Source: Shewanella schlegeliana (GTDB lineage Bacteria; Pseudomonadota; Gammaproteobacteria; Enterobacterales; Shewanellaceae). From it: DNA of 64,000 nt. Shown here one piece after another: positions 57,042-64,000 of this stretch (its first letter is position 1; every line of letters starts with the position of its first letter). The notes beneath the pieces are model-generated. The model did not search any database, was not told the DNA's origin, and saw only the letters and a program-made list of their open reading frames with translations. A program made the translations under genes and the position numbers. The DNA is taken from assembly GCF_016765635.1 (NCBI RefSeq), contig NZ_JAESVD010000002.1, positions 517,274-581,273 of the forward strand, written 5' to 3'.

Positions 57042-58463
57042 ATGGAACAGACTATTCAACTGGTTATATTTTTTGGCTTAACCGCCATGGTAGGTTTGAT
57101 CACCTACCTGAAGTGTCGCAAGGTAACTCGCGACTGTAGCGACAGCAAAGACTATTTCCTTGCAGGCGGCGGCCTAAGCTGGGTAGTGGTCGCAGGCTCA
57201 TTGATGATGACTAACATCAGCGCCGAGCAAATTGTTGGCATGAACGGTGCTCAAACCTTGCTGGTCGCTTGGTGGGAAATAGCGGCGGCGGTGGGATTAA
57301 TCATCCTCGCTAAATGGCTTATTCCTATCTATTACAAATATAACTGCACCACGACCACAGAGCTGCTGGAGCGTAAGTACCAAGACAAAGGGATCCGCGC
57401 CATGGTGTCGGTACTGTTCATGCTCGGCTATGCCTTTATCTTGCTACCCGTAGTGCTTTATACCGGCTCTCTATTCATGAAGTCGATGTTTGGCTTGTCC
57501 ATTTCCGTTACCCTTCTGGCCACCATCTTTGCGGTAGTGGGTGCTATCTATGCGATTTTCGGTGGTCTAAGGGCCATCGCTATCTCCGACAGTCTCAACG
57601 GTATTGGTCTGTTGCTTATGGGGATCGTGGTTTCCTATCTTGCACTCAACGCCGTGCACTGGGATCTATCTGGTATTCCGATCGAACGCTTAACCCTTGT
57701 CGGTGATAGCCAGTCAGATATTCCTTGGCACACCCTATTAACCGGTATGATCTTTATTCAGATCTTCTACTGGGGCACCAATATGGTGATCACCCAAAGA
57801 GCCTTGGCGGCAAAATCGGTAAAAGAAGCACAGAAGGGCCTCTATGCAGCGGTAGTCATGAAGCTGATTATTCCGATTATCGTGGTGCTCCCCGGGCTTG
57901 TCGCCTATAAGCTTTATGGTGATGTGGGCGATGTCGCCTACGGCAAATTAGTAGGAGACATTTTACCGAGTTGGATGTCTGGCGCCTTTGCGGCTGTAAT
58001 GGCGGGTGCGGTGTTAAGCTCATTTAACTCCTGTCTCAACTCCGCGGCGGCGCTTTACACCTGCGATATTCACCAAAACTATGTTAATCCAAACGCAGAT
58101 GTACGCAAAATTGGCACCCGCGTTGCACTTGTCTTCACCCTTATTTCATTATGCTTAGTGCCAGTGTTTGCTCAGTCGGCTAGCATCATCTCACTGTTAC
58201 AGCAGCTAAACGGCCTCTACTCTATGCCTGTACTGGCAGCCTTTATCTGCGCCCTCGTCTTTAAGGATGTGAATGCGAAAGCGATAAAAATTGGCCTAGT
58301 GTTTGGCGTGTTGATGTACGCGATATTTACCTTCGTCTGGAGTCCTCTGCACTTCATTCATATGATGGCAATCACACTTGCAGCGACAATCTTAGTGACA
58401 TTAGCACTCAGTAAATATGTTTTTGGCCCCCAGAGCCTGAGCGGTCAACTGGTTAGCGGTTAA
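57042..58463 (+). CDS. Sodium:solute symporter (SSS family), probably for galactose
   Basis: A 473-residue transporter with about 13 helices. SSS motifs are present: DYFLAGGGLSWVVVAGSLMM, TNISAEQIVGMNGA, AIFGGLRAIAISD and SSFNSCLNSAAALYT. The substrate call (galactose or glucose-type sugar) rests on the SglT-like sequence and on position between the beta-galactosidase and galK. GAAGGATCAAC precedes the ATG. At 473 residues it is shorter than SglT (about 530-540), lacking the last helix. It ends before an unusually long spacer. Confidence 0.9.
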   Translation: MEQTIQLVIFFGLTAMVGLITYLKCRKVTRDCSDSKDYFLAGGGLSWVVVAGSLMMTNISAEQIVGMNGAQTLLVAWWEIAAAVGLIILAKWLIPIYYKYNCTTTTELLERKYQDKGIRAMVSVLFMLGYAFILLPVVLYTGSLFMKSMFGLSISVTLLATIFAVVGAIYAIFGGLRAIAISDSLNGIGLLLMGIVVSYLALNAVHWDLSGIPIERLTLVGDSQSDIPWHTLLTGMIFIQIFYWGTNMVITQRALAAKSVKEAQKGLYAAVVMKLIIPIIVVLPGLVAYKLYGDVGDVAYGKLVGDILPSWMSGAFAAVMAGAVLSSFNSCLNSAAALYTCDIHQNYVNPNADVRKIGTRVALVFTLISLCLVPVFAQSASIISLLQQLNGLYSMPVLAAFICALVFKDVNAKAIKIGLVFGVLMYAIFTFVWSPLHFIHMMAITLAATILVTLALSKYVFGPQSLSGQLVSG

Positions 58464-58477
58464 ACACTAACAGCACC

Positions 58478-58505
58478 TGACTCGGCAGGTTACAGTGCCG
58501 AGTCA
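58478..58505 (+). terminator. Hairpin after the symporter, probable terminator
   Basis: TGACTCGGCA (58478-58487) / TGCCGAGTCA (58496-58505), 8-nt loop, 14 bp after the stop. The T-rich stretch is some distance away (from 58523), so termination may be partial. Confidence 0.6.
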
Positions 58506-58538
58506 CCTTGTTAGCGTTTCGATTTTCTTTTGAGTCAA

Positions 58539-58572
58539 CAACCGCACTCTTGTCTACCCAAGAGTGCGGTTG
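58539..58572. repeat. Perfect 14-bp inverted repeat hairpin
   Basis: CAACCGCACTCTTG / CAAGAGTGCGGTTG with loop TCTACC. No T run follows on the forward strand. It is a very stable stem, the second after the symporter gene. Confidence 0.7.
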
Positions 58573-58690
58573 CAATAAAAAAACTCAGTTACAGAAATTG
58601 TAGAGTCGTGATATAAAACAATAGATGGATATTGAGTATACAGTTCACTAATGACTGCAGTTCCCACTAGGGGGCGACTGCCACTCAATC

Positions 58691-58912
58691 AAGATGTTCA
58701 ACATCTTTGAAAAATTTTAATGCAAACCGCTGTTAAGAAATTGGTCGCCAGAATCAAAGTGCAGCAAATACTAATCAGTTTAAAGATTTGATCGCTCAGC
58801 GAGAGTTTAGTGCTTTTGAGGCAAGGTCATTAAATGCTCCTGCATGAATGACATTCACCACATCTGACCTCCATGGATGGAGGAAATGTCTTATGTATGT
58901 CTGGAACATACA
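58691..58912. repeat. Cluster of smaller hairpins in the symporter-galK spacer
   Basis: Three further dyads lie here: AAGATGT/ACATCTT (58691-58707); GACATT (58850-58855)/AATGTC (58885-58890) enclosing CCTCCAT-GG-ATGGAGG (58868-58883); and TGTATGT/ACATACA (58894-58912, 5-nt loop). A reading frame over this part (58873-59079) looks spurious because it is made of these repeats. Function unknown; likely non-coding. Confidence 0.55.
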
Positions 58913-59004
58913 AGACCATGTGGTTTGCAACGAGTGAAAAGCATAGTTATTCTATGTTTAAGCTTGTTAACGCAGCATCGGGGGCACTAAAACTCGCCTG
59001 GAAG

Positions 59005-59100
59005 GAGTGTTTTTGGCTGCCTACTTCTGCTTTGAATGAACTCATAAGGGAACAACCGCTATGTCATTCATTGCCTTGAATTAGTTTGCCAAAAACACTC
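59005..59100. repeat. 96-bp structured element with 13-bp terminal inverted repeats
   Basis: GAGTGTTTTTGGC (59005-59017) pairs exactly with GCCAAAAACACTC (59088-59100). Inside, TGAATGA (59033-59039) pairs with TCATTCA (59064-59070) and CATA (59043-59046) with TATG (59060-59063), giving a long nested stem-loop. This fits a small palindromic mobile repeat (MITE- or REP-like) or a folded RNA. No target-site duplication is obvious. galK starts about 100 bp downstream. Confidence 0.6.
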
Positions 59101-59197
59101 TGAGTAGAACAACTTCTTATACTGATTAGTATAACCACTCAGTTTAAGCAAGGTCTTTGTACTGAGCGCAAATATTAACATTCGGAAATTTGAGATT

Positions 59198-60352
59198 ATG
59201 TCCAACCCCAGTCAACGAGCAAACAAGCTGTTTGTGCAAACTTTTGGCACCCAAGCCGATGAGCTTTATTGTGCCCCAGGACGCGTCAACCTTATTGGCG
59301 AGCATACAGACTACAACGATGGCTTCGTGCTTCCTGCCGCCATCAACTTCTATACAGCGGTTGTTGTAAAGCGCCGAGATGATCTACTATTTCGCGCCGT
59401 ATCCGATGCCTTTCCTGGTGAAATCGAGGAGTGGGTTTTCGGCGAAGAAGGTCAACCGATTGCCAATCATTGGTCTAACTACCTCAAGGGCTTCACTGCC
59501 GCCATGGCCAGCTCCGGCTTAGCGCCAAAAGGTTTAGACGTGGCCGTTGTTAGTAATGTACCTATGGGCGCAGGACTGTCCTCTTCGGCCGCATTAGAGA
59601 TAGCCTTTGGCACCGCAGTTAACGATTGCAGCCAAATAAAGCTGTCGCCACTGGCTATTGCTCAACTGGCTCAGCGCGGTGAAAACCAGTTTGTAGGCTG
59701 CGCTTGCGGCATCATGGATCAGATGATTAGTGCCTTGGGTGAACAAGACCATGCGCTGCTTATCGATTGTCTCGACTTAGACAGCGAAGCGGTCAGTATT
59801 CCCGACAGTTTGAGCCTGATTATCATCAACTCAAACGTACAACGTGGCTTAGTCGAGTCAGAATATAACCTGCGCCGTGAGCAGTGCGAACAAGCCGCGG
59901 CTCACTTTGGTTTGGAGTCACTGCGCGATCTTGACCTCGTCACGCTTGAGGCGGGCAAGTCAGAGCTAAGCGATGCTTGCTATAAACGCGCTAAGCATGT
60001 TGTCACAGAAAACAGGCGCACTCAAAATGCCGCATGGGCACTAGAGGCGGGAGATATCGCCAAGTTAAGCCAACTCATGGCCGACTCACACCTCTCCATG
60101 CGTGACGATTTTGAGATCACCACTAGCGAGATCGATTATCTGGTCGAGATTATCAGCGAGGTGATTGGTGATCGTGGCGGCGTGCGTATGACTGGCGGCG
60201 GCTTTGGAGGCTGTGTTGTAGCACTGGTTGATCATGAATTAACCGATGCAGTTGTTGAGGCCATCGAACAGCAATACGCGACAAAAACAGGCCTAGAAGC
60301 CGACATTTATCTGTGCTCAGCCAGTGATGGCGCCAAGCGCATCGACGATTAA
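59198..60352 (+). CDS. galK: Galactokinase
   Basis: A 384-residue GHMP kinase that phosphorylates alpha-D-galactose at C1. Motifs: PGRVNLIGEHTDYNDGFVLP (galactose binding), PMGAGLSSSAALEIAFG (ATP loop), and MTGGGFGGCVVALVD near the C-terminus. The length matches the family (382 in E. coli). A separate promoter is likely because of the 734-bp spacer before it. galM follows after 34 bp, so the two probably form one transcript. galT and galE are not in the window. Confidence 0.96.
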   Translation: MSNPSQRANKLFVQTFGTQADELYCAPGRVNLIGEHTDYNDGFVLPAAINFYTAVVVKRRDDLLFRAVSDAFPGEIEEWVFGEEGQPIANHWSNYLKGFTAAMASSGLAPKGLDVAVVSNVPMGAGLSSSAALEIAFGTAVNDCSQIKLSPLAIAQLAQRGENQFVGCACGIMDQMISALGEQDHALLIDCLDLDSEAVSIPDSLSLIIINSNVQRGLVESEYNLRREQCEQAAAHFGLESLRDLDLVTLEAGKSELSDACYKRAKHVVTENRRTQNAAWALEAGDIAKLSQLMADSHLSMRDDFEITTSEIDYLVEIISEVIGDRGGVRMTGGGFGGCVVALVDHELTDAVVEAIEQQYATKTGLEADIYLCSASDGAKRIDD

Positions 60353-60386
60353 TCCTTTCAAACTAAACTTAAAATAAGGACTCTAA

Positions 60387-61418
60387 ATGGTACGCTTTCG
60401 CGCTCTCGAACCTTGGAACGATCCACGCGGAGGACAGATTGAGCGAGTCCTTATTGATAACGGTACTATCGCAATTGAGGTGTTAAGCCTAGGCGGTATC
60501 ATCCGCTCTTTATGGGCCCCGGACCGTAATGACGAACGGGGTAACCTAGTATTAGGCTGTGATAGTGTAGAGGATTACCTAGCTCAAGATGCTTACCTAG
60601 GTGCCATTGCCGGACGATACGCAAACCGCATCGCCGATGGCCAATTTAACCTAGGAAATACTCAACACCAGCTCGATACCAACCAAGGCCGCAACTGTTT
60701 ACACGGCGGCAGAGAGGGCTTTCACCGTAAACAGTGGCAGCTAGGCACTCTCCCCGATGGTGTGCGACTTAGCCTAAGAAGCCCAGATCTTGATATGGGC
60801 TTCCCCGGTAACTGTAACGTACAGCTCGACTACCGTCTGGTGGGAAGTAATCTCTATGTGGAGATCTTAGCTAGTTCTGATAAACCCTGCCCAATCAGCC
60901 TGACACAGCACAGTTATTTTAATCTCGATGCTAGCCAGACAACACTGAATCATCAGCTGCAGATCGATGCCAAACAATATCTGAGCCTAAATGATAGCGG
61001 GATCCCAAAGGCAATCTGTGCAACCCAGAATAGCGGCTTAGATCTTTCTATACCCACGGAGCTAAAATCACTCATTGGCTGTGAAGAGTTAACTGCAACA
61101 TCGGGGATCGATCACTGCTTTTTGATGTCGACAACTGAGTCGAAGTTACAGCGATTTGGCCGTTTAAGCTCGCCGCTCAGTGGTCGCAGTATGACCTTAT
61201 ATACTAATCAGCCTGGTGTACAAGTATATGGGGGGAATAGTTTAGAGGGGGTGGTTGGCAAGAACCAACTTAGATTGAATCAGTATCAGGGGATTTGTTT
61301 GGAGCCTCAACAGATACCTAATGCCCCTAATCAAGCTAACATTGCAGGGGACGCAATAATTAACCCGGGTGAGATTTATCATCATATCAGCCGCTACCAA
61401 TTTGCGAATGATGCTTAA
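60387..61418 (+). CDS. galM: Galactose mutarotase (aldose 1-epimerase)
   Basis: A 343-residue enzyme that converts beta- to alpha-galactose for galactokinase. The family residues are present: GRYANRIADGQF, NCLHGGREGFHRKQW with the first active-site His, LTQHSYFNL with the catalytic His, and the Glu near the C-terminus in CLEPQQIPNAPN. AATAAGGA lies upstream at good spacing, 34 bp after galK. It is the last gene of the galactose block. Confidence 0.95.
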   Translation: MVRFRALEPWNDPRGGQIERVLIDNGTIAIEVLSLGGIIRSLWAPDRNDERGNLVLGCDSVEDYLAQDAYLGAIAGRYANRIADGQFNLGNTQHQLDTNQGRNCLHGGREGFHRKQWQLGTLPDGVRLSLRSPDLDMGFPGNCNVQLDYRLVGSNLYVEILASSDKPCPISLTQHSYFNLDASQTTLNHQLQIDAKQYLSLNDSGIPKAICATQNSGLDLSIPTELKSLIGCEELTATSGIDHCFLMSTTESKLQRFGRLSSPLSGRSMTLYTNQPGVQVYGGNSLEGVVGKNQLRLNQYQGICLEPQQIPNAPNQANIAGDAIINPGEIYHHISRYQFANDA

Positions 61419-61423
61419 AAGCA

Positions 61424-61451
61424 GATAACAGCGCCGAGGCGCTGTTATCTA
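61424..61451. terminator. Terminator shared by galM and the acidic protein gene
   Basis: The 12-bp stem AGATAACAGCGC / GCGCTGTTATCT with a 4-nt loop, directly after galM and 13 bp from the stop of the convergent gene. T-rich on the right (TAACTATTTTAA). Confidence 0.75.
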
Positions 61452-61464
61452 ACTATTTTAATGA

Positions 61465-61881
61465 TTAATCGTCGTAATCATCCGACCAATCATCATCGTA
61501 ATCATCGTCGCCATCGGCAGACTCTAACTCTGGCTCATCGTCTTCAGGAGCAGGTTTCGCTTTCTTAGGAGCAGCTGCTGCGCTCTTAGGATTATTAGCC
61601 TCAACCCAGCCTTGATGTTTAGCCATAAATTCTTCTCTGGCAGTAAACCAAGCTGCGCCACAAGTCTTTTCAACTTCAGCTATCGCCTGATCATCAAGTT
61701 CATGCAAGTTAGGCTTAACGATATCTTCTGCATACTCGATAATTGCTTCACGAGTCGCGTTATAGAAGTAAACACGCCCTGCAGAAGCATCTGGAAACTG
61801 TTTATCATGAATAAGAATGGTATTACCGCGAGCTGTTCTCAACTCACCGTACCAAACTGGTTTCTTTGTAGTCTTGTACAT
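61465..61881 (-). CDS. Small protein with acidic Asp-rich tail, unknown
   Basis: A 138-residue soluble protein. The first 95 residues look folded (VWYGELRTARGNTILIHDKQ; AGRVYFYNATREAIIEYAED; EVEKTCGAAWFTAREEFMAK). An Ala/Lys/Pro-rich linker then leads to a very acidic end (EDDEPELESADGDDDY, then DDDWSDDYDD). I do not recognise the family. Such tails are seen in nucleic-acid-mimic or metal-binding proteins, but no function is claimed. It lies convergent with galM. Confidence 0.75.
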   Translation of the reverse strand: MYKTTKKPVWYGELRTARGNTILIHDKQFPDASAGRVYFYNATREAIIEYAEDIVKPNLHELDDQAIAEVEKTCGAAWFTAREEFMAKHQGWVEANNPKSAAAAPKKAKPAPEDDEPELESADGDDDYDDDWSDDYDD

Positions 61882-62418
61882 ATATGTTAATGCCCTTAAA
61901 TCAACACATACAAAATAAAATAAGAAGTAAATTGCGCTAACATTTACTTCCGTTTTCCCTGTATTTTGCCATCAGGGACAGAAGCGGTATTTTTACAGAT
62001 TTTTGCCGAATATCAAGAGTAGAAAATACAAAATTGCCCTCTCAAAGACGAAATAAATCACATAAATTATTCAGCTCTTATCGAATTTAGTTCAAAGCAG
62101 TCGTTATTCAAGTTTTTCACTATCAATAAATACAAAAAATCACCAAGCAAACCGACAACCCTCACAACATCAACAATTTAAATAACAAGCGCCGACAAAA
62201 AACAACAAGCCTTTTCAAATGGTAAGGGCTATTACTATAGGGTTAGACCGAGCAGGTATCGTGGTGATGACAGCAAACTATCTTTAAGAGTCGATTTTCG
62301 AGTCACACTCAACGAAGTGGAAGGATGAGTAATGAATGTTTCTCATTTTTCCCCTTTCTTAAAGCGGTTTTGTTAGACTAGTAACCGCCTTAATATCGTG
62401 ATCAATAAAAGGATTATT
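61882..62418. other. 537-bp AT-rich spacer
   Basis: No convincing gene is seen between the acidic protein (-) and the solute-binding-like gene (+). A short dyad GCGGTT (62364-62369) / AACCGC (62383-62388) with a 13-nt centre lies 31 bp before the start of the latter and may be its operator. Another weak dyad (AGCCTTTT / AAGGGCT) lies at about 62208-62231. Confidence 0.5.
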
Positions 62419-63150
62419 TTGAAGTGTAGATTAATCATACTTTGGGCCATGAGCTTCTTCGTAAACGCAGAACAAATTGTGGTGGCTTCCGATATATGGT
62501 GCCCCTATATCTGCACTGATAACTCTGGTTATGTCGTCGAGCTTACACAGCAAGCCTTTGCCTCAGTTGATATTGAGGTGAAGTTCGAATCACTCCCTTT
62601 CCAAAGGGCGCTAACGCTCACTAGCCAGCACAAGCTCGACGCCGTACTGGCGGTAACCGCCGAACATATCTCAACCTTCTCCCTAAGCAGTAATCACGTA
62701 CCAATTGGCCAATATACCAATGATTTTTATACTCCGGTAAACTCTAATTGGCAGTACTCTAGTCTAAAGAGCTTAGATAGTAAGCTCATCGCGACCATTT
62801 TAGGCTATGACTACGGCGAGTCATTGAATCGATATCTAGAAAATCATAACAGCCACGTTCGTACTTCGGGAGAGGCACCACTCAAGACCAATCTCTATTT
62901 AGCGACCAAAAACCGAATTGACCTACTAATCGGTAACCGTTACGTTATCGATTACACCGCCAAGCAATATGGCTATAGCAGTGATATTCGCTTCGCGGGT
63001 AGCGAAAACAAGAGTACAGCGCTTTATGTCGGCTTTAGTAACGATGACAAAGGGCACAGCTACGCCTCTCTGTTTGCTCAAGGCATAGAAAACCTAAAGC
63101 AAAGCGGTGAATATCAGGCCATTCTAGATAGGTACCAGATAGCGTTTTAG
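62419..63150 (+). CDS. Periplasmic solute-binding-like protein (SBP_bac_3 family)
   Basis: A 243-residue exported protein related to amino-acid-binding proteins of ABC systems and to the sensor parts of signalling proteins. TTG 62419 is favoured as start: AAAAGGA lies 7 nt before it, and it gives a normal signal peptide (MKCRLIILWAMSFFVNA). GTG 62398 would add 7 residues with no ribosome binding site. The core shows GYVVELTQQAFASVDIEVKF, LPFQRALTLTSQHKLDAVLA, LDSKLIATILGYDYGESLN and LKQSGEYQAILDRYQ. No transporter genes accompany it, so it may feed a signalling protein or be an orphan. Confidence 0.83.
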   Translation: MKCRLIILWAMSFFVNAEQIVVASDIWCPYICTDNSGYVVELTQQAFASVDIEVKFESLPFQRALTLTSQHKLDAVLAVTAEHISTFSLSSNHVPIGQYTNDFYTPVNSNWQYSSLKSLDSKLIATILGYDYGESLNRYLENHNSHVRTSGEAPLKTNLYLATKNRIDLLIGNRYVIDYTAKQYGYSSDIRFAGSENKSTALYVGFSNDDKGHSYASLFAQGIENLKQSGEYQAILDRYQIAF

Positions 63151-63169
63151 CCACCCTCTAAAATAATAT

Positions 63170-63870
63170 CTAGATGAAGTAAATTGATAACCAATAATGC
63201 TAACTTCCCAGTTAACGCCTACGACGCCAACACCGTTGTTACCCGATGCACCAATCGTCCCTGCAACGTGAGTACCATGGCCGTTCGTATCCATAGGATC
63301 ACCGCTATTGTTAATTGCACTAAAGCCATGAATATCGTCTACAATCCCGTTGCCATCATCAACACTGTTGCCAGAAATTTCGTTAGGGTTAGTCCACATA
63401 TTTGCTTCTAGATCGGGGTGATTATAATCAACACCAGTATCAATGACCTCCACAACAACATCACTATCACCCGTTGTTACATCCCAGGCTTCTACAGCAT
63501 CAATATCGGCATCAGCACTACCATCACCTTGCCCTGTGTTGTTCATCGCTCACAATGATTCAAAACTCGGTTCATCAGGCGTAGCTATGTACTTTAACTA
63601 CATAGTTAGGTTCCGCATACTTGACGCCTGAATGACGCCTGATAATTTCGATCGCCTGCTCAACACCTGAACCAGGATGAAGTGATAGTTCGGTCAATCT
63701 ACCATCAAGCAAATGAACAAAACGCTTATCCCTACCCTCTGCATCAGCATATTTCATGGGAACGTTAATCAGCTGTTGAGCCGATAAACGTTCCCGTAAG
63801 TCGTATTCTCTTTATAAACAACTATCAATGAATCTTTAATTAAATTCTTCGAATCGGCACGTCAAACAGT
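63170..63870 (-). pseudogene. Broken subtilisin-like (S8) protease
   Basis: The reverse strand encodes an I9-type propeptide (SLIVVYKENTTYG, then ERLSAQQLINVPMKYADAEG, EPNYVVKV) followed by the catalytic domain start (WDVTTGDSDVVVEVIDTGVD with the active Asp; MDTNGHGTHVAGTIG with the active His). Lesions seen: a 1-base loss near 63796 between TTYG and ERLS; a 1-base insertion near 63583 that turns KVIATPDEP into a stop; a TGA in place of the usual Trp at about 63554 before AMNNTGQG. The catalytic Ser region is missing, as homology ends near 63170. The 5' end is cut by the IS3-type element. It is not functional. Confidence 0.8.
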
Positions 63871-63873
63871 CTA

Positions 63874-64000
63874 TGGTAAGCCCCTAATTTCTTAGACACT
63901 TAACTGTTTCTCAAAGTACTGTTTTTCGAACTGCACTGGAGACAGTCCATTATTACTACCATGACGACGCACAGGATTATAGAAATATTCGATATAGTTA
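63874..64000 (-). mobile_element. IS3-family insertion sequence, right end (continues beyond window)
   Basis: The reverse strand encodes the C-terminus of an IS3-type transposase OrfB (63892-63999): YIEYFYNPVRRHGSNNGLSP, then VQFEKQYFEKQLSV and a stop. The NPVRRHGSNNGLSP motif is characteristic of the IS3 group integrase end. The outer end is probably the TGGTAAGCCCCTAA sequence at about 63874-63887, a likely terminal inverted repeat; the other end lies outside the window. It sits at the 5' side of the broken subtilase gene. Confidence 0.82.

Noticed and set aside
58873..59079. 68-residue open frame between the symporter and galK
   Set aside because: It is built from inverted repeats, lacks a ribosome binding site and has no recognisable domain.
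59005..59100. Integron attC site
   Set aside because: Folded shape is similar, but the conserved RYYYAAC/GTTRRRY core sites are not found and no integrase or cassette array is present.
62221..62288. 22-codon open frame in the spacer before the solute-binding-like gene
   Set aside because: Too short, no ribosome binding site, no similarity.

Overview
The window reads as a chromosomal segment of a marine gammaproteobacterium of the Shewanella type. The main evidence is a periplasmic nitrate reductase cluster in the order napD-napA-napG-napH-napB with no napC or napF, a single-chain acyl-CoA carboxylase (carboxyltransferase, biotin carboxylase and biotinyl domains in one 1517-residue protein), sprT-endA-rsmE-gshB, kinase/fxsA/cutA/dsbD, paired general porins, and a galactoside/galactose block with an SSS-type transporter. 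Codon use is fairly even. Genus assignment is inference from gene content and order; no search was run.

Layout. 1-2742 (-): a large membrane sensor with an extracytoplasmic sensor region, HAMP and at least four PAS domains; its output domain lies outside the window. 3060-7400 (+): an ATPase, a double FtsX-type permease and a lipoprotein of the AttEFGH type. 7588-12665: the nap operon, preceded by a CRP-like site and a near-perfect 7-2-7 NarP-like site. 12691-18210: a tandem universal stress protein with a decayed duplicate beside it, a lipoprotein of unknown function divergent from an AraC regulator, two small genes and a LysR regulator. 18354-22385: a P-type cation ATPase, whose start may be shifted by a G tract, and a cation:proton antiporter. 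22441-28028: the fused carboxylase divergent from a LysR regulator, with a palindrome between them. 28419-38677: a secreted pyroglutamyl-peptidase relative with Ser in place of the catalytic Cys, then sprT, endA, rsmE, gshB, an alkaline phosphatase, rsmC, a FapA-family protein and an M50 protease.

38841-45724: a tRNA-Leu(CAA), a 44-residue membrane protein behind two FNR/EtrA-like boxes, a SieB-family protein, tcdA, two paralogous porins, a repeat-rich spacer, tpm and a Cys-rich small protein. 45968-52703: a kinase-like protein convergent with fxsA, then cutA-dsbD and a KefB-like antiporter. 52729-61451: a TolB-like propeller protein, an exported GH2 beta-galactosidase, an SSS symporter, galK and galM. 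This suggests periplasmic cleavage of beta-galactosides, Na+-coupled sugar uptake, then mutarotation and phosphorylation; galT, galE and a local regulator are absent. The spacer between the transporter and galK is unusually rich in hairpins. 61465-64000: an acidic-tailed protein, a periplasmic solute-binding-like protein, a subtilase pseudogene and the 3' end of an IS3-family transposase.

No CRISPR array, rRNA, integron, prophage block or clear anti-phage island is visible; the SieB-family gene is the only phage-exclusion-like gene. The most unusual signals are regulatory or degenerate: paired operators, FNR boxes, a G tract at a start, a lipobox on NapB, a Cys-to-Ser change in a C15 peptidase relative, and decayed genes.
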